DNA of 11,976 nucleotides from Candidatus Pacearchaeota archaeon CG11_big_fil_rev_8_21_14_0_20_30_13 (GCA_002762735.1 PCVV01000004.1:1-11976); one strand, 5' to 3'; numbered from the stretch's first letter, positions 1 through 5,902 are shown. Numbers and translations are program-made. Notes: a model not told the origin generated them from the sequence alone.

Positions 1-412
1 CAATTACAATCTTTTGTGTATAGTCGATTTCATCGTTATCATTATCGATGTACTTTCCAGACTCCAAAAGAGTTGGTAATTGATCATCATCCAAAGCTGA
101 AGAAACAACACCAGTAATATTATCACCTAAGTGAAAGTTAGTAGATTTTTTCTCAAACTTAAAAGATTCACCATCAATTGTAGTAGTGCCTCCCTTAACA
201 GAACTTGCTAAAGAAGTTTGGATATTTCCAGCCTGAACTAAATCAAGTGAAGAAACACCAGCACCAGTACCATAAACAACAGCTACATCAGCTGCACCAG
301 CGCTATTAACGAATGGAGCAGGATAATTTGCAGCAGCAGCCAAACCTACAGACATACCAGCTAATAAAGTACTAGCAGCGATTGCTGAGATTTTTTTGAA
401 ATTTAATTTCAT
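1..412 (-). CDS. S-layer protein, N-terminal part (runs off the left edge)
   Basis: Translating down from the ATG at 412-410 gives an open frame of 137 codons with no stop before the window edge, so the gene is partial at its 3' end. Residues 1-28 are a Sec signal peptide: a basic start (MKLNFKK), a hydrophobic core and an Ala-rich end, with cleavage probably around the AAAA run before NYPAPF. The mature start YPAPFVNS, followed by ADVAVVYGTGAG and an acidic DNDNDE stretch near the edge, matches the archaeal S-layer family of the Methanococcus/DPANN type as I know it. It would form the paracrystalline cell envelope. Codons are skewed to GCT, GGT and ACT compared with the other genes here, as expected for a very highly expressed protein. 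A strong Shine-Dalgarno at 427-434 supports the start. The family call is recognition by eye; only the first part of the protein is visible. Confidence 0.85.
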   Translation of the reverse strand, partial: MKLNFKKISAIAASTLLAGMSVGLAAAANYPAPFVNSAGAADVAVVYGTGAGVSSLDLVQAGNIQTSLASSVKGGTTTIDGESFKFEKKSTNFHLGDNITGVVSSALDDDQLPTLLESGKYIDNDNDEIDYTQKIVI

Positions 413-426
413 TTTTTTATTTTTAT

Positions 427-434
427 CCTCCTTT
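427..434 (-). promoter_or_regulatory. Shine-Dalgarno of the S-layer gene
   Basis: On the minus strand this reads AAAGGAGG, a near-perfect match to the 3' end of 16S rRNA. It lies 14 bases before the ATG at 412, a little longer than usual. Most genes in this window lack any Shine-Dalgarno, so this one marks a leadered, efficiently translated mRNA. Confidence 0.75.
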
Positions 435-473
435 CTACCTATCTACTAAACTACCTAAGGCAGTCGAAGTTTT

Positions 474-502
474 ACTAAATAGCTATAGGGGAACTATTTA
501 GT
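474..502 (-). repeat. 9-bp perfect hairpin in the S-layer leader
   Basis: Positions 474-482 (ACTAAATAG) and 494-502 (CTATTTAGT) are perfect inverted complements separated by an 11-base loop. In minus-strand RNA this forms a 9-bp stem about 40 bases before the Shine-Dalgarno. It could protect the mRNA from decay or shape initiation. A smaller hairpin (520-525 with 535-540, TTTGCA/TGCAAA, or alternatively 523-527 with 539-543) lies just beyond it. Confidence 0.55.
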
Positions 503-551
503 CAACTTATAGGTTATGCTTTGCATTCGTGTTTTGCAAATGCTTTAGCGC

Positions 552-692
552 CCCATAAGAACACCCCCAATTGAGTGTAATGAAGTAACACAAATTTTCT
601 TTAAAAAGCTTTGGACTAAAATTTGTGGTTTTACCTCTATAAAACCTCATTTTAGAGGTTTTATTTAAAAGGCTTTCGGTGTCTCTTATGGG
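552..692 (-). ncRNA. Candidate structured leader RNA upstream of the S-layer gene
   Basis: Positions 552-565 and 678-692 are complementary over 14 bp with a single bulged base (683), closing a 112-base interior. Inside lie a perfect 10-bp stem (589-598 with 618-627, loop 19) and a perfect 8-bp stem (641-648 with 655-662, loop 6). The second competes with a 7-bp alternative (633-639 with 653-659). The whole would be a three-way-junction RNA of about 141 bases. I assign it to the minus strand because it sits between the likely S-layer promoter and its start codon. It does not match any tRNA, rRNA, SRP RNA or RNase P RNA that I can recognise. A TATA-like TTTTAAATA on the minus strand at 662-670 is a competing promoter that would leave the 5' half of the outer stem untranscribed. 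Confidence 0.5.
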
Positions 693-730
693 ACATTACA
701 TAAAAAACCTTCCTTGAAAAAGATAGAAAA

Positions 731-757
731 ATATATATATGCAAAAATGATATATAT
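731..757. promoter_or_regulatory. Divergent promoter region with two TATA-like boxes
   Basis: Two ATATATAT blocks (733-740 and 750-757) flank a 9-base spacer. For the plus strand, the box at 750-757 is preceded by a purine-rich stretch suitable as a TFB-recognition element and would start transcription near 778-782, giving the gene at 796 a leader of about 15 bases. For the minus strand either box could serve, giving the S-layer gene a leader of roughly 295-315 bases. Box assignment to strand is inferred from spacing only. Confidence 0.5.
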
Positions 758-795
758 TCTGATAAAGACTAAAATTTACACAAAAATTATAAAAA

Positions 796-1137
796 ATGGC
801 TAAAATTAAAGTAAGGGAGGTTATAATAAAAGAAGGCGGGGGAACATTTAGTTTTTTAACAGGAAAAGAGAAATATGACTTTGATGGGCTCTCTTCACTT
901 AAAAAAATTTTATCAAAAGAAAAGGCGAAAATCCTTGATGCAGTGAAGTATAAGGAACCTAAATCTATTTACAATCTTGCTAAAATTCTCAAAAGACCAT
1001 TTAAATCAGTATTCGATGATGTTAAACTTCTTGAAAGATTTGGATTTATTGAATTAAAGAAAGAAAAAACTAAAGGACGAGAAAGACTCAAACCAATAAT
1101 TTCTATAGATGAAATGATAATTCACTTTAAAATTTAA
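796..1137 (+). CDS. Winged-helix DNA-binding protein, antitoxin/regulator-like
   Basis: A 113-aa basic protein. Residues 38-90 form a clear winged helix-turn-helix: a helix with KAKILDAVKYKEP, a turn, SIYNLAKILKRP, then the recognition-helix region FKSVFDDVKLLERFGFIEL, ending in a basic wing (KKEKTKGRERLKP). This resembles the archaeal MarR-like putative DNA-binding family often seen as the DNA-binding partner of small toxin genes. No toxin gene lies next to it: upstream is the S-layer promoter and downstream the hicBA pair. The ATG is the first start after an in-frame TAA at 790, and the transcript is nearly leaderless. It may be an orphan antitoxin, or a regulator acting on the shared divergent promoter. 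The fold is well supported; the target is unknown. Confidence 0.75.
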   Translation: MAKIKVREVIIKEGGGTFSFLTGKEKYDFDGLSSLKKILSKEKAKILDAVKYKEPKSIYNLAKILKRPFKSVFDDVKLLERFGFIELKKEKTKGRERLKPIISIDEMIIHFKI

Positions 1138-1148
1138 AAAAGATAATT

Positions 1149-1157
1149 TTTTAAATA
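1149..1157 (+). promoter_or_regulatory. TATA box of hicBA
   Basis: TTTTAAATA is centred about 24 bases before the ATG at 1177, the archaeal TATA-to-initiation distance, so the hicBA transcript is predicted to be leaderless. No Shine-Dalgarno is present, which fits. The spacing also supports the start at 1177 over the internal ATG at 1192. Confidence 0.5.
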
Positions 1158-1176
1158 AAGAAAAATTGAATATTTC

Positions 1177-1413
1177 ATGGAAAAAGAATCAATGGAATTT
1201 AATGTATTAATAGAACAGGATGAGGATGGAATTTATATTGCAAAAGTTCCAGAAATTCAAGGCTGTTACACTCAGGGAAAAAGTATTGGAGAAGTTTTGG
1301 AGAGAATTAAAGAAGCAATAGAAGTTTGTCTTGAAGGAGATCAGGAGAACATAAATCCATTAAAATTTATTGGAATTCAAAAAGTTAATGTTGGAAAACC
1401 CATTTTTCATTAA
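1177..1413 (+). CDS. hicB: HicB-family antitoxin (short form)
   Basis: A 78-aa protein with the HicB partial RNase-H-like core: FNVLIEQDEDGIYIAKVPE, then IQGCYTQGKSIGEVLERIKEAIEVCLEG. The DG-Y-A-VPE-GC-T-G pattern is diagnostic. The protein stops soon after the core, so it lacks the C-terminal ribbon-helix-helix or HTH DNA-binding domain that longer HicB proteins use for autoregulation. Its role would be to bind and neutralise HicA, whose gene follows after only 2 bases. The antitoxin-first order is also found in other hicBA-type loci. An alternative start six codons in (MEF) is possible, but the TATA spacing favours the first ATG. Family assignment is firm; toxin neutralisation is inferred from pairing. 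Confidence 0.85.
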   Translation: MEKESMEFNVLIEQDEDGIYIAKVPEIQGCYTQGKSIGEVLERIKEAIEVCLEGDQENINPLKFIGIQKVNVGKPIFH

Positions 1414-1415
1414 AA

Positions 1416-1640
1416 ATGTCAAAATTAACTCAAATTTCTGGGAAAGAATTTTGTAAAATTTTAGAAAAATTAGATTTTAAAAAAATTTATGGTAAAGGGA
1501 GTCACGTTAGATTTAAACATTCTGATGGAAGAAGAACAGTTGTTCCCCTTCATGGAAACGAAAAATTGGGAAAAGGATTAATCCTTGAAATTTTAAAACA
1601 AATAAAATTAACTAAAGAAGATTATGAAAAGTTAGTTTAA
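1416..1640 (+). CDS. hicA: HicA-family toxin (mRNA interferase)
   Basis: A 74-aa basic protein with the dsRNA-binding-like HicA fold. The catalytic histidine of the family is His30 in the GKGSHVRFKH motif, followed by the strand GRRTVVPLHGNEKLGKG and a final helix with ILEILKQIKLTKEDY. All hallmark residues look intact and the length is normal, so the toxin should be active as a translation-independent mRNA endonuclease. It starts 2 bases after hicB ends, without a Shine-Dalgarno of its own, so translation probably depends on that of hicB. Family assignment is firm from sequence; activity is inferred from the preserved His and Gly residues. Confidence 0.88.
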   Translation: MSKLTQISGKEFCKILEKLDFKKIYGKGSHVRFKHSDGRRTVVPLHGNEKLGKGLILEILKQIKLTKEDYEKLV

Positions 1641-1656
1641 TCTTAATTTTATAAAA

Positions 1657-1767
1657 TCATAATTCTTCCATCTTTGAAATTTCTTTTTTTGGAACATGGT
1701 TTTCATATCTCTCCAAAAATTTTATACTCACTCTCCAACTTTCTCGAACCCAGAGAAAAGTAGTGAT
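1657..1767 (-). other. Possible gene remnant in the hicA/toxin gap
   Basis: The gap between hicA and the broken toxin (1641-1793) has no full gene. On the minus strand a frame ending at the TGA at 1659-1657 reads as plausible protein for about 35 codons, with WVRESWRVSIKFLERY and HVPKKEISKMEEL, and is opened by a stop rather than a start codon. It may be the C-terminal remnant of a lost gene. I do not recognise a family, and chance cannot be excluded. Confidence 0.2.
1681..1690 (+). terminator. Possible oligo-T terminator after hicA
   Basis: TTCTTTTTTT lies about 40 bases after the hicA stop in an AT-rich stretch. Archaeal RNA polymerase terminates on such T-runs without needing a hairpin. 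This is a single short run in an AT-rich genome, so support is modest. Confidence 0.3.
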
Positions 1768-1793
1768 TTACTAAAAATAAGATAAACCCCTCT

Positions 1794-2103
1794 TCAGAAC
1801 TTGAATAATTTCTCATAGTCTTTATGATTCATCCAGTCAAGAACAACAGCTATAATTCTAATCTCAGATGAGGTTAAAACATATAACATTCTCCAACCAT
1901 TCGGAAGATTATAAATCCACAAATTATTAATTTTATGATTTTTTAGGGATTAATCTCTTCTTTACGCTTCTACCGACAAAGGAATTTTCTTGAACTTCTT
2001 TAATCGCTTTTATAAGCCCTTTTTTTAATGGATCTCCTTTATCTAATTTTGCAAAAGACTTTTCTAAACTTTCATCAACAAAAACAACTTTTTCAGGTTT
2101 CAT
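1794..2103 (-). pseudogene. RelE-like toxin, frameshifted
   Basis: The ATG at 2103-2101 overlaps the stop of the upstream antitoxin as ATGA. The first frame gives 56 aa (MKPEKVVFVDESLEKSFAKL, later SVKKRLIPK) and stops at 1935-1933. Shifting by one base at the A6 run (1939-1944) restores a continuous frame, HKINNLWIYNLPNGWRMLYVL and EIRIIAVVLDWMNHKDYEKL, ending at the TGA at 1796-1794. Joined, it would be about 102 aa. The pattern IPK, NNLW-YNLPNGWR-LY and LDW-NHKDYEKLF is that of archaeal RelE/ParE-superfamily toxins, mRNA interferases acting at the ribosome. One extra A explains the break: 310 bases is 3x103+1. It could be a genuine inactivation, a sequencing or assembly error in a homopolymer, or a slippage-controlled gene. 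Confidence 0.75.
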
Positions 2104-2402
2104 AAATTTATAGCAGACCTATCTTTTATTTTTTTGAAGAATTCTGGATTCCATAGATAAACAACATATCCTTCTTTATCATATCCTATTTTGTTTATGC
2201 TCTCTAAATATTCCATTATCACCTGAAAAGTCTGCCACATTACTTTTCTAGGTAAATTATTAAAGAGGTCCGTTTTTTTGTACTCCCCTGAATTTTTATC
2301 AATAAATTTTTCTACCATAAGAACTGTTTGTAATGTTGGGCTTCTAGCTACCTCATTTGTTTCAATATAACTTCTATTTTTTTTCATTATTTTTATTTCC
2401 AT
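2100..2402 (-). CDS. Winged-helix antitoxin of the RelE-like operon
   Basis: A 100-aa protein directly upstream of, and overlapping (ATGA), the RelE-like gene. Residues 20-90 form a winged-helix-like domain: SPTLQTVLMVEKFIDKN, TDLFNNLPRKVMWQTF as the HTH region, VIMEYLESINKIGYDKEGYV as third helix and wing, then YLWNPEFF. I recognise this arrangement from archaeal genomes, where such proteins precede small RelE-like toxins. It should bind the toxin and repress the operon, and an 18-bp palindrome sits exactly at its promoter. A second ATG at codon 6 (MKKNRSYIE) is an alternative start. If the toxin is really dead, this antitoxin may survive as a stand-alone repressor. Confidence 0.7.
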   Translation of the reverse strand: MEIKIMKKNRSYIETNEVARSPTLQTVLMVEKFIDKNSGEYKKTDLFNNLPRKVMWQTFQVIMEYLESINKIGYDKEGYVVYLWNPEFFKKIKDRSAINL

Positions 2403-2421
2403 CTTCTATCCAAACTTTTAA

Positions 2422-2439
2422 TAATATCAATTGATATTA
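2422..2439. promoter_or_regulatory. 18-bp perfect palindrome, likely autoregulatory operator
   Basis: TAATATCAATTGATATTA is a perfect palindrome lying between the minus-strand TATA box (2441-2448) and the antitoxin start at 2402, overlapping the predicted transcription start. A bound dimeric repressor here would block RNA polymerase. The position is typical of self-repressing toxin-antitoxin operons; the binding protein is inferred. Confidence 0.6.
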
Positions 2440-2440
2440 C

Positions 2441-2448
2441 TATTTAAA
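2441..2448 (-). promoter_or_regulatory. TATA box of the winged-helix/RelE operon
   Basis: Read on the minus strand this is TTTAAATA, followed by the palindrome. Initiation is predicted near 2418-2421, giving a leader of about 17 bases to the ATG at 2402. Confidence 0.55.
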
Positions 2449-2597
2449 GGTTTTTGTTTTAAACAGTATCTCCGAATTTAATAGCATTTAAACAATTCTC
2501 CTAAGAACGTTATTTGACTAAGGAAAAATTAAAGTCTCTTCCTTAAATTTACAAATTGCTTTAAATTATTTTTTAATAATAACTGATAAAATAAACA

Positions 2598-2633
2598 TTT
2601 AAATAGTAGATTTCTCTTTTTATTTTTAAGAGG
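2598..2633 (+). promoter_or_regulatory. TATA box and Shine-Dalgarno of the Ig-like surface protein gene
   Basis: TTTAAATA at 2598-2605 predicts initiation near 2625-2628. GAGG at 2630-2633 lies 7 bases before the ATG at 2641 and can serve as a short Shine-Dalgarno. The rest of the 238-base gap (2449-2597) is AT-rich and I see no gene in it. Confidence 0.5.
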
Positions 2634-2640
2634 CACGAAG

Positions 2641-4011
2641 ATGATTGAGAAAAAGAAAATTTTTATTGGAGGAATTTTAATATTTTTTATTGGATTTGTG
2701 TTTGCCGTTTCTACTGCGACAAATGTGATCTTTAGTAATAATGTTACTTCTTTATACGATGAAGGTTCTTTCTTTGTTAATTGGACCGCTGGAGGAGATG
2801 TCGCCGCAAATTATTCAATTTACATTTTTTCAAATAATACTTTTTACCTCAAAGCAAATAATAATAGTGCAACCGGATATTCTTTTTCAAATACAACAGA
2901 AGCAAATTATACTTTTATTATTGAACCTACAAATGCAACAGGCTCAGTAGGAACTAATTCTAGCAACATTTCGATTTATGTTGATTCGAGTGCTCCAACA
3001 ATTAGCTTACCAAATTATACAAATTCTACTCTTAAAAGAAATACTCAAGATTTGACTCTAAATATCTCTGTGGCAGATAGTCTTTCTGGATTAACTAATA
3101 GTGCGTGTTTAATTGATGTGAACGGAACAAATCAATCAATTACTCCCTCAAATGGATGGTGCAATAGCACAGCTATTTCTTTATCTGGTTTGGCTGATGG
3201 AAATCATACAATAAAAGTTTATGCAAATGATACTGTAAATAATTTAGGTTTAAACAATTCCTTTAGCGTTCAAATTGACACTACTGCTCCCTCTCCTAGT
3301 AGTTTAACTTTGTCGAGCTCTTCAACAAACTCTTTAGTTATTACTTTTTCGGGAGCAGATGGAACATGTACTGCGAGTGGGACTGGAACAAAAAGCATTT
3401 CTGGGTCTACTTTAACTGTTACGGGACTAAACTGTGGAAATCCTTATTCTTATACCGTGACTTGTACTGATACTGCCGGAAATGCTGGAACCTCTTCTTC
3501 TACATCATTCTCTACAACTGGCTGTGGAGGAAGTTACACACCTTCCTTTTGGACAAGCACTTTCGTTGTTGAAGAAGACCAATTTACGGAGGGGTTTACA
3601 AGAGAACTATCTATAAAAAATAGAATGAAAGTAGTTATTGATAACGAAGATCATTATATTGGAGTTATTGAATTAAATAACACCTCAGTAAAGGTAAATG
3701 TTAGTTCTAATCCTCAACAAGCAACTTTGAAAATTGGAGACTCGACAAAATTTGAGGTTACTGGGGATGATTCTTATGATTTATTAGTTACATTGAACTC
3801 CATTAAAAATAACAAGGCAAATGTTACTATTTTATCTATTTCAGAAAAGATGCCTACACAAGTAATTACCGGAGAATCAAAGGATAAAACAGTAGATAAT
3901 AAAGGGATTGAATCTCCCAAAGAAAAAGGAAGTTTAACCTGGTTATGGATTTCTCTTGCTTTAATTGTAATAATAGTTTTATCTTATCTTTTTATAAGGA
4001 ATAAAATTTAA
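2641..4011 (+). CDS. Secreted, membrane-anchored Ig-like surface glycoprotein
   Basis: A 456-aa protein. Residues 1-22 are a Sec signal (MIEKKK, hydrophobic core, FVFA end); residues 432-452 are a C-terminal membrane helix ending in the basic tail IRNKI, so most of the chain lies outside the cell. From the N-terminus I see a beta-rich domain (about 30-112), an Ig-like domain (113-213) bounded by SSAPT and DTTAPS linkers of the kind that separate bacterial and archaeal Ig-like modules, an FN3/Ig-like domain with four cysteines (214-293), a Gly/Ser hinge with CGG, and a further beta domain (300-400) with VGVIELNN and NPQQATLKIGDS. The last domain resembles one I know from Woesearchaeota/Pacearchaeota surface proteins. 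About 23 N-X-S/T sequons are present, 19 before residue 206. It is probably an S-layer-associated glycoprotein or adhesin; the binding partner is unknown. Confidence 0.75.
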   Translation: MIEKKKIFIGGILIFFIGFVFAVSTATNVIFSNNVTSLYDEGSFFVNWTAGGDVAANYSIYIFSNNTFYLKANNNSATGYSFSNTTEANYTFIIEPTNATGSVGTNSSNISIYVDSSAPTISLPNYTNSTLKRNTQDLTLNISVADSLSGLTNSACLIDVNGTNQSITPSNGWCNSTAISLSGLADGNHTIKVYANDTVNNLGLNNSFSVQIDTTAPSPSSLTLSSSSTNSLVITFSGADGTCTASGTGTKSISGSTLTVTGLNCGNPYSYTVTCTDTAGNAGTSSSTSFSTTGCGGSYTPSFWTSTFVVEEDQFTEGFTRELSIKNRMKVVIDNEDHYIGVIELNNTSVKVNVSSNPQQATLKIGDSTKFEVTGDDSYDLLVTLNSIKNNKANVTILSISEKMPTQVITGESKDKTVDNKGIESPKEKGSLTWLWISLALIVIIVLSYLFIRNKI

Positions 4012-4012
4012 A

Positions 4013-4480
4013 TTAATAATAACTTATAAAAGAAACATCCAAATCTCCTGAAAAAGTCTGCATTGATCCTCTGTTCTCTGAAGTTTTATTTCCTTCAAAA
4101 ATTTGAATTAAATTTTCTCCTTGATAAATAATTGAAAAATCGTATCCCTTAACAGGAAAATCTTCTCCAACTTTCCATGAACTTTCTAGAATTCCTTTTG
4201 ACGTTTCATTTAAAACCTTGCATGAACTTTCACCATCATCACAGCTTACTCCACTTTTGCAGAGTTTAATTAATTCTAAAGAAGACAAATAATGAGAATT
4301 TTTTTCGCATTGTGTTGTAAACTGTAAATAAGATTGGACAAATGCTTCTGATTCATAATTTTGAGGTTGATTATTTGGATTTTTGTTTAAAGAGAACGAA
4401 ATAAAAACTAAGATAATTATTGAAATTATGATCACAATTATTCCAAATCCTGCCATCTCAGATTGTGCCTTTTTATTCAT
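4013..4480 (-). CDS. Small prepilin-like membrane protein (155 aa)
   Basis: The N-terminus MNKKAQSEMAGFG followed by a helix of about 22 hydrophobic residues (IIVIIISIIILVFISF) looks like an archaeal prepilin signal: basic residues, a small residue (Ala5) before Gln6, a polar stretch, then the hydrophobic assembly helix. The external part carries four cysteines in a compact cluster (TQCEK, KLCKSG, VSCDD, SSCKV), likely two disulfides, then a beta-rich tail (YDFSIIYQGENLIQIFEG). The ATG overlaps the end of the upstream gene (ATGAATAA). The stop is one base from the stop of the convergent Ig-like gene. I do not recognise a named family; the role as a minor pilin-like subunit is inferred from the signal and the operon. 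Confidence 0.7.
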   Translation of the reverse strand: MNKKAQSEMAGFGIIVIIISIIILVFISFSLNKNPNNQPQNYESEAFVQSYLQFTTQCEKNSHYLSSLELIKLCKSGVSCDDGESSCKVLNETSKGILESSWKVGEDFPVKGYDFSIIYQGENLIQIFEGNKTSENRGSMQTFSGDLDVSFISYY

Positions 4481-4988
4481 TTGAAAACCTCACTACTAAT
4501 TTTCCAATTTCACATTTATCATAAATTCTTCTTCCATCTGACTCTTTTCTGCAAAGAGAAACAAATGTAGATTTATCTATTCCTAATTTCTTGGATTCTA
4601 AAACTGTTAAATATGCACAATCCGGGAAATTTGAATTGGTACATTCTTGTGAAGAACTTGGATAGATCTTAATAATTTCAATTCCATTTATGTCCCAAAA
4701 TTCAGAATAATCTTCTATCTTTTCTTTTAATGCCCAGACTTTGTCCAAATCAACACAATTTGATTTCACTGTTCCAAATGCTGCCCCACAAGAAAATTCA
4801 GGAGAATTTGCAAGTTTCTGAACTAAAAGTGTTGCTTCTTGCTCATCTAAAAGTGCCTTAGATTGCTTTAAATCTGAAAAGGCAAAAGAAAGGATAAAAA
4901 GCCCAACTAGAACAAAAAAGATTGTTAACCCAATTATCATAAAAGCCATTTGCTGAACTTTTACCTGCGCTTTTTTATTGTTTACCAT
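4473..4988 (-). CDS. Small prepilin-like membrane protein (about 171 aa)
   Basis: I choose the ATG at 4988, which gives MVNNKKAQVKVQQ and puts the K-K-A-Q signal close to the N-terminus as in its neighbours; it overlaps the upstream stop as ATGGTAA. A start at 4997 would add MRI. The hydrophobic helix is MAFMIIGLTIFFVLVGLFILSFAF. The remainder is external with cysteines in FSCGAA, SNCVD, QECTN, PDCAY, LCRKE and KCEIG, and a Lys/Glu-rich middle (WALKEKIEDYSEFW). The pattern suggests a prepilin-like subunit stabilised by disulfides. Function is inferred from the N-terminal signal and the co-directional overlapping genes; no named family is recognised. Confidence 0.68.
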   Translation of the reverse strand: MVNNKKAQVKVQQMAFMIIGLTIFFVLVGLFILSFAFSDLKQSKALLDEQEATLLVQKLANSPEFSCGAAFGTVKSNCVDLDKVWALKEKIEDYSEFWDINGIEIIKIYPSSSQECTNSNFPDCAYLTVLESKKLGIDKSTFVSLCRKESDGRRIYDKCEIGKLVVRFSNE

Positions 4989-5902
4989 AATTCGCATCCA
5001 AAATTTAGATTGTTTATTCTCTTTGCTTCTTTATTTATCAAAAAAAGGTCTCCAGAATCTTTTAATCCGGATAGAGTATTTCCAAAAGAGATAAGCTCTG
5101 TTTTTAATGAAGAATCACATCCAACCGATAATAAATTTAAAGATTTAATTTCATAAATTTCAGAAAGTTCCGTTGCTCTTTGCATTAATCTTTTCACTTC
5201 ACATTCATATGTTACTTTATCTGAAAAAATTGCTGCATACATTAAAGCATCTTCTTCAAAATAAACTTTTTCCCCATTTTTTGTGACTGAATTTTCATTT
5301 GTGTTTACTTTAATTTCACAGTTCATTGTCGAGTCTAAGCAAACCCTTGTTGAATTAGATGAACATGTATCAAATTCAAAGTTTGGTTGATTTAAATTTT
5401 GTAATTCTGTTTTTGTCGATTTTGAAAAACCTACAAAACAATAGACTGTCTCTGAGTTAGAAAAATAGATTAAATTTGAAACTTTAAACGGGAAATCAAA
5501 TGATTTTGAAAAAATATTGAAAGTTTTTCCTTGAAGGGTCTTTGGTAAAAAAATATATTTATCTTGAAAAGAAATGTCAACTCCAGATTTTGTCCATTGG
5601 GTTTTCACTTTTTCTTCAACAGAAAAAGTTTCCTCCCCAAAATTTCCAAAGGTATCACATTTATGGGTTATTCTTGATTCCACTGGAAGAGTAATTGAAA
5701 TTGACTTTGTTGATTCAACTCCAGTTTCTAGAGGAGTTAATAAATTCTTTAGAGCTGTTCCAAGTTCCGCAGAGTTTTCAATATTTTTTACACTTGAAAA
5801 TTTGTTTACTCCATACACTGCACCCACAAGAATCATTGCCCCAATTAGAAATGCAAAAATCCAAGAAAAAGAAATGTCCAAAAATCCTTTTTTGTTTTTC
5901 AT
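4982..5902 (-). CDS. Prepilin-like membrane protein (306 aa)
   Basis: It begins MKNKKGFLDISFSW and continues with IFAFLIGAMILVGAVYGVNKF: basic residues, Gly6 before Phe7, then a long hydrophobic helix, closely matching the 139-aa neighbour (KKGQMNISFGMIF). It is the only member with Phe instead of Gln or Met at the +1 position. The external part is beta-rich with scattered cysteines (HKCDTF, VYCFVG, DTCSSN, VCLDS, NCEIK, YECEV, GCDSS, GCELW), so several disulfides are likely, and it carries a few sequons. The ATG overlaps the upstream stop as ATGA. I infer a larger pilin-like or pseudopilin-like subunit. It could instead be an ordinary signal-anchored surface protein. Confidence 0.68.
   Translation of the reverse strand: MKNKKGFLDISFSWIFAFLIGAMILVGAVYGVNKFSSVKNIENSAELGTALKNLLTPLETGVESTKSISITLPVESRITHKCDTFGNFGEETFSVEEKVKTQWTKSGVDISFQDKYIFLPKTLQGKTFNIFSKSFDFPFKVSNLIYFSNSETVYCFVGFSKSTKTELQNLNQPNFEFDTCSSNSTRVCLDSTMNCEIKVNTNENSVTKNGEKVYFEEDALMYAAIFSDKVTYECEVKRLMQRATELSEIYEIKSLNLLSVGCDSSLKTELISFGNTLSGLKDSGDLFLINKEAKRINNLNFGCELW

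Noticed and set aside
474..692. Inverted repeats read as a transposon end or a CRISPR array
   Set aside because: The repeats differ from one another, there is no regular repeat-spacer pattern, no transposase and no target duplication. Folding as RNA in a leader is the simpler reading.
552..692. A tRNA, 5S rRNA, SRP RNA or RNase P RNA gene
   Set aside because: No T-loop or anticodon arm, no conserved SRP Alu or helix 8 motifs, and no RNase P core sequences can be seen; the element is too AT-rich for these.
2741..2950. Plus-strand frame within the Ig-like gene
   Set aside because: It is a frame-shifted reading of a sequon-rich coding region, dominated by Ile/Leu/Gln, with no signals of its own.
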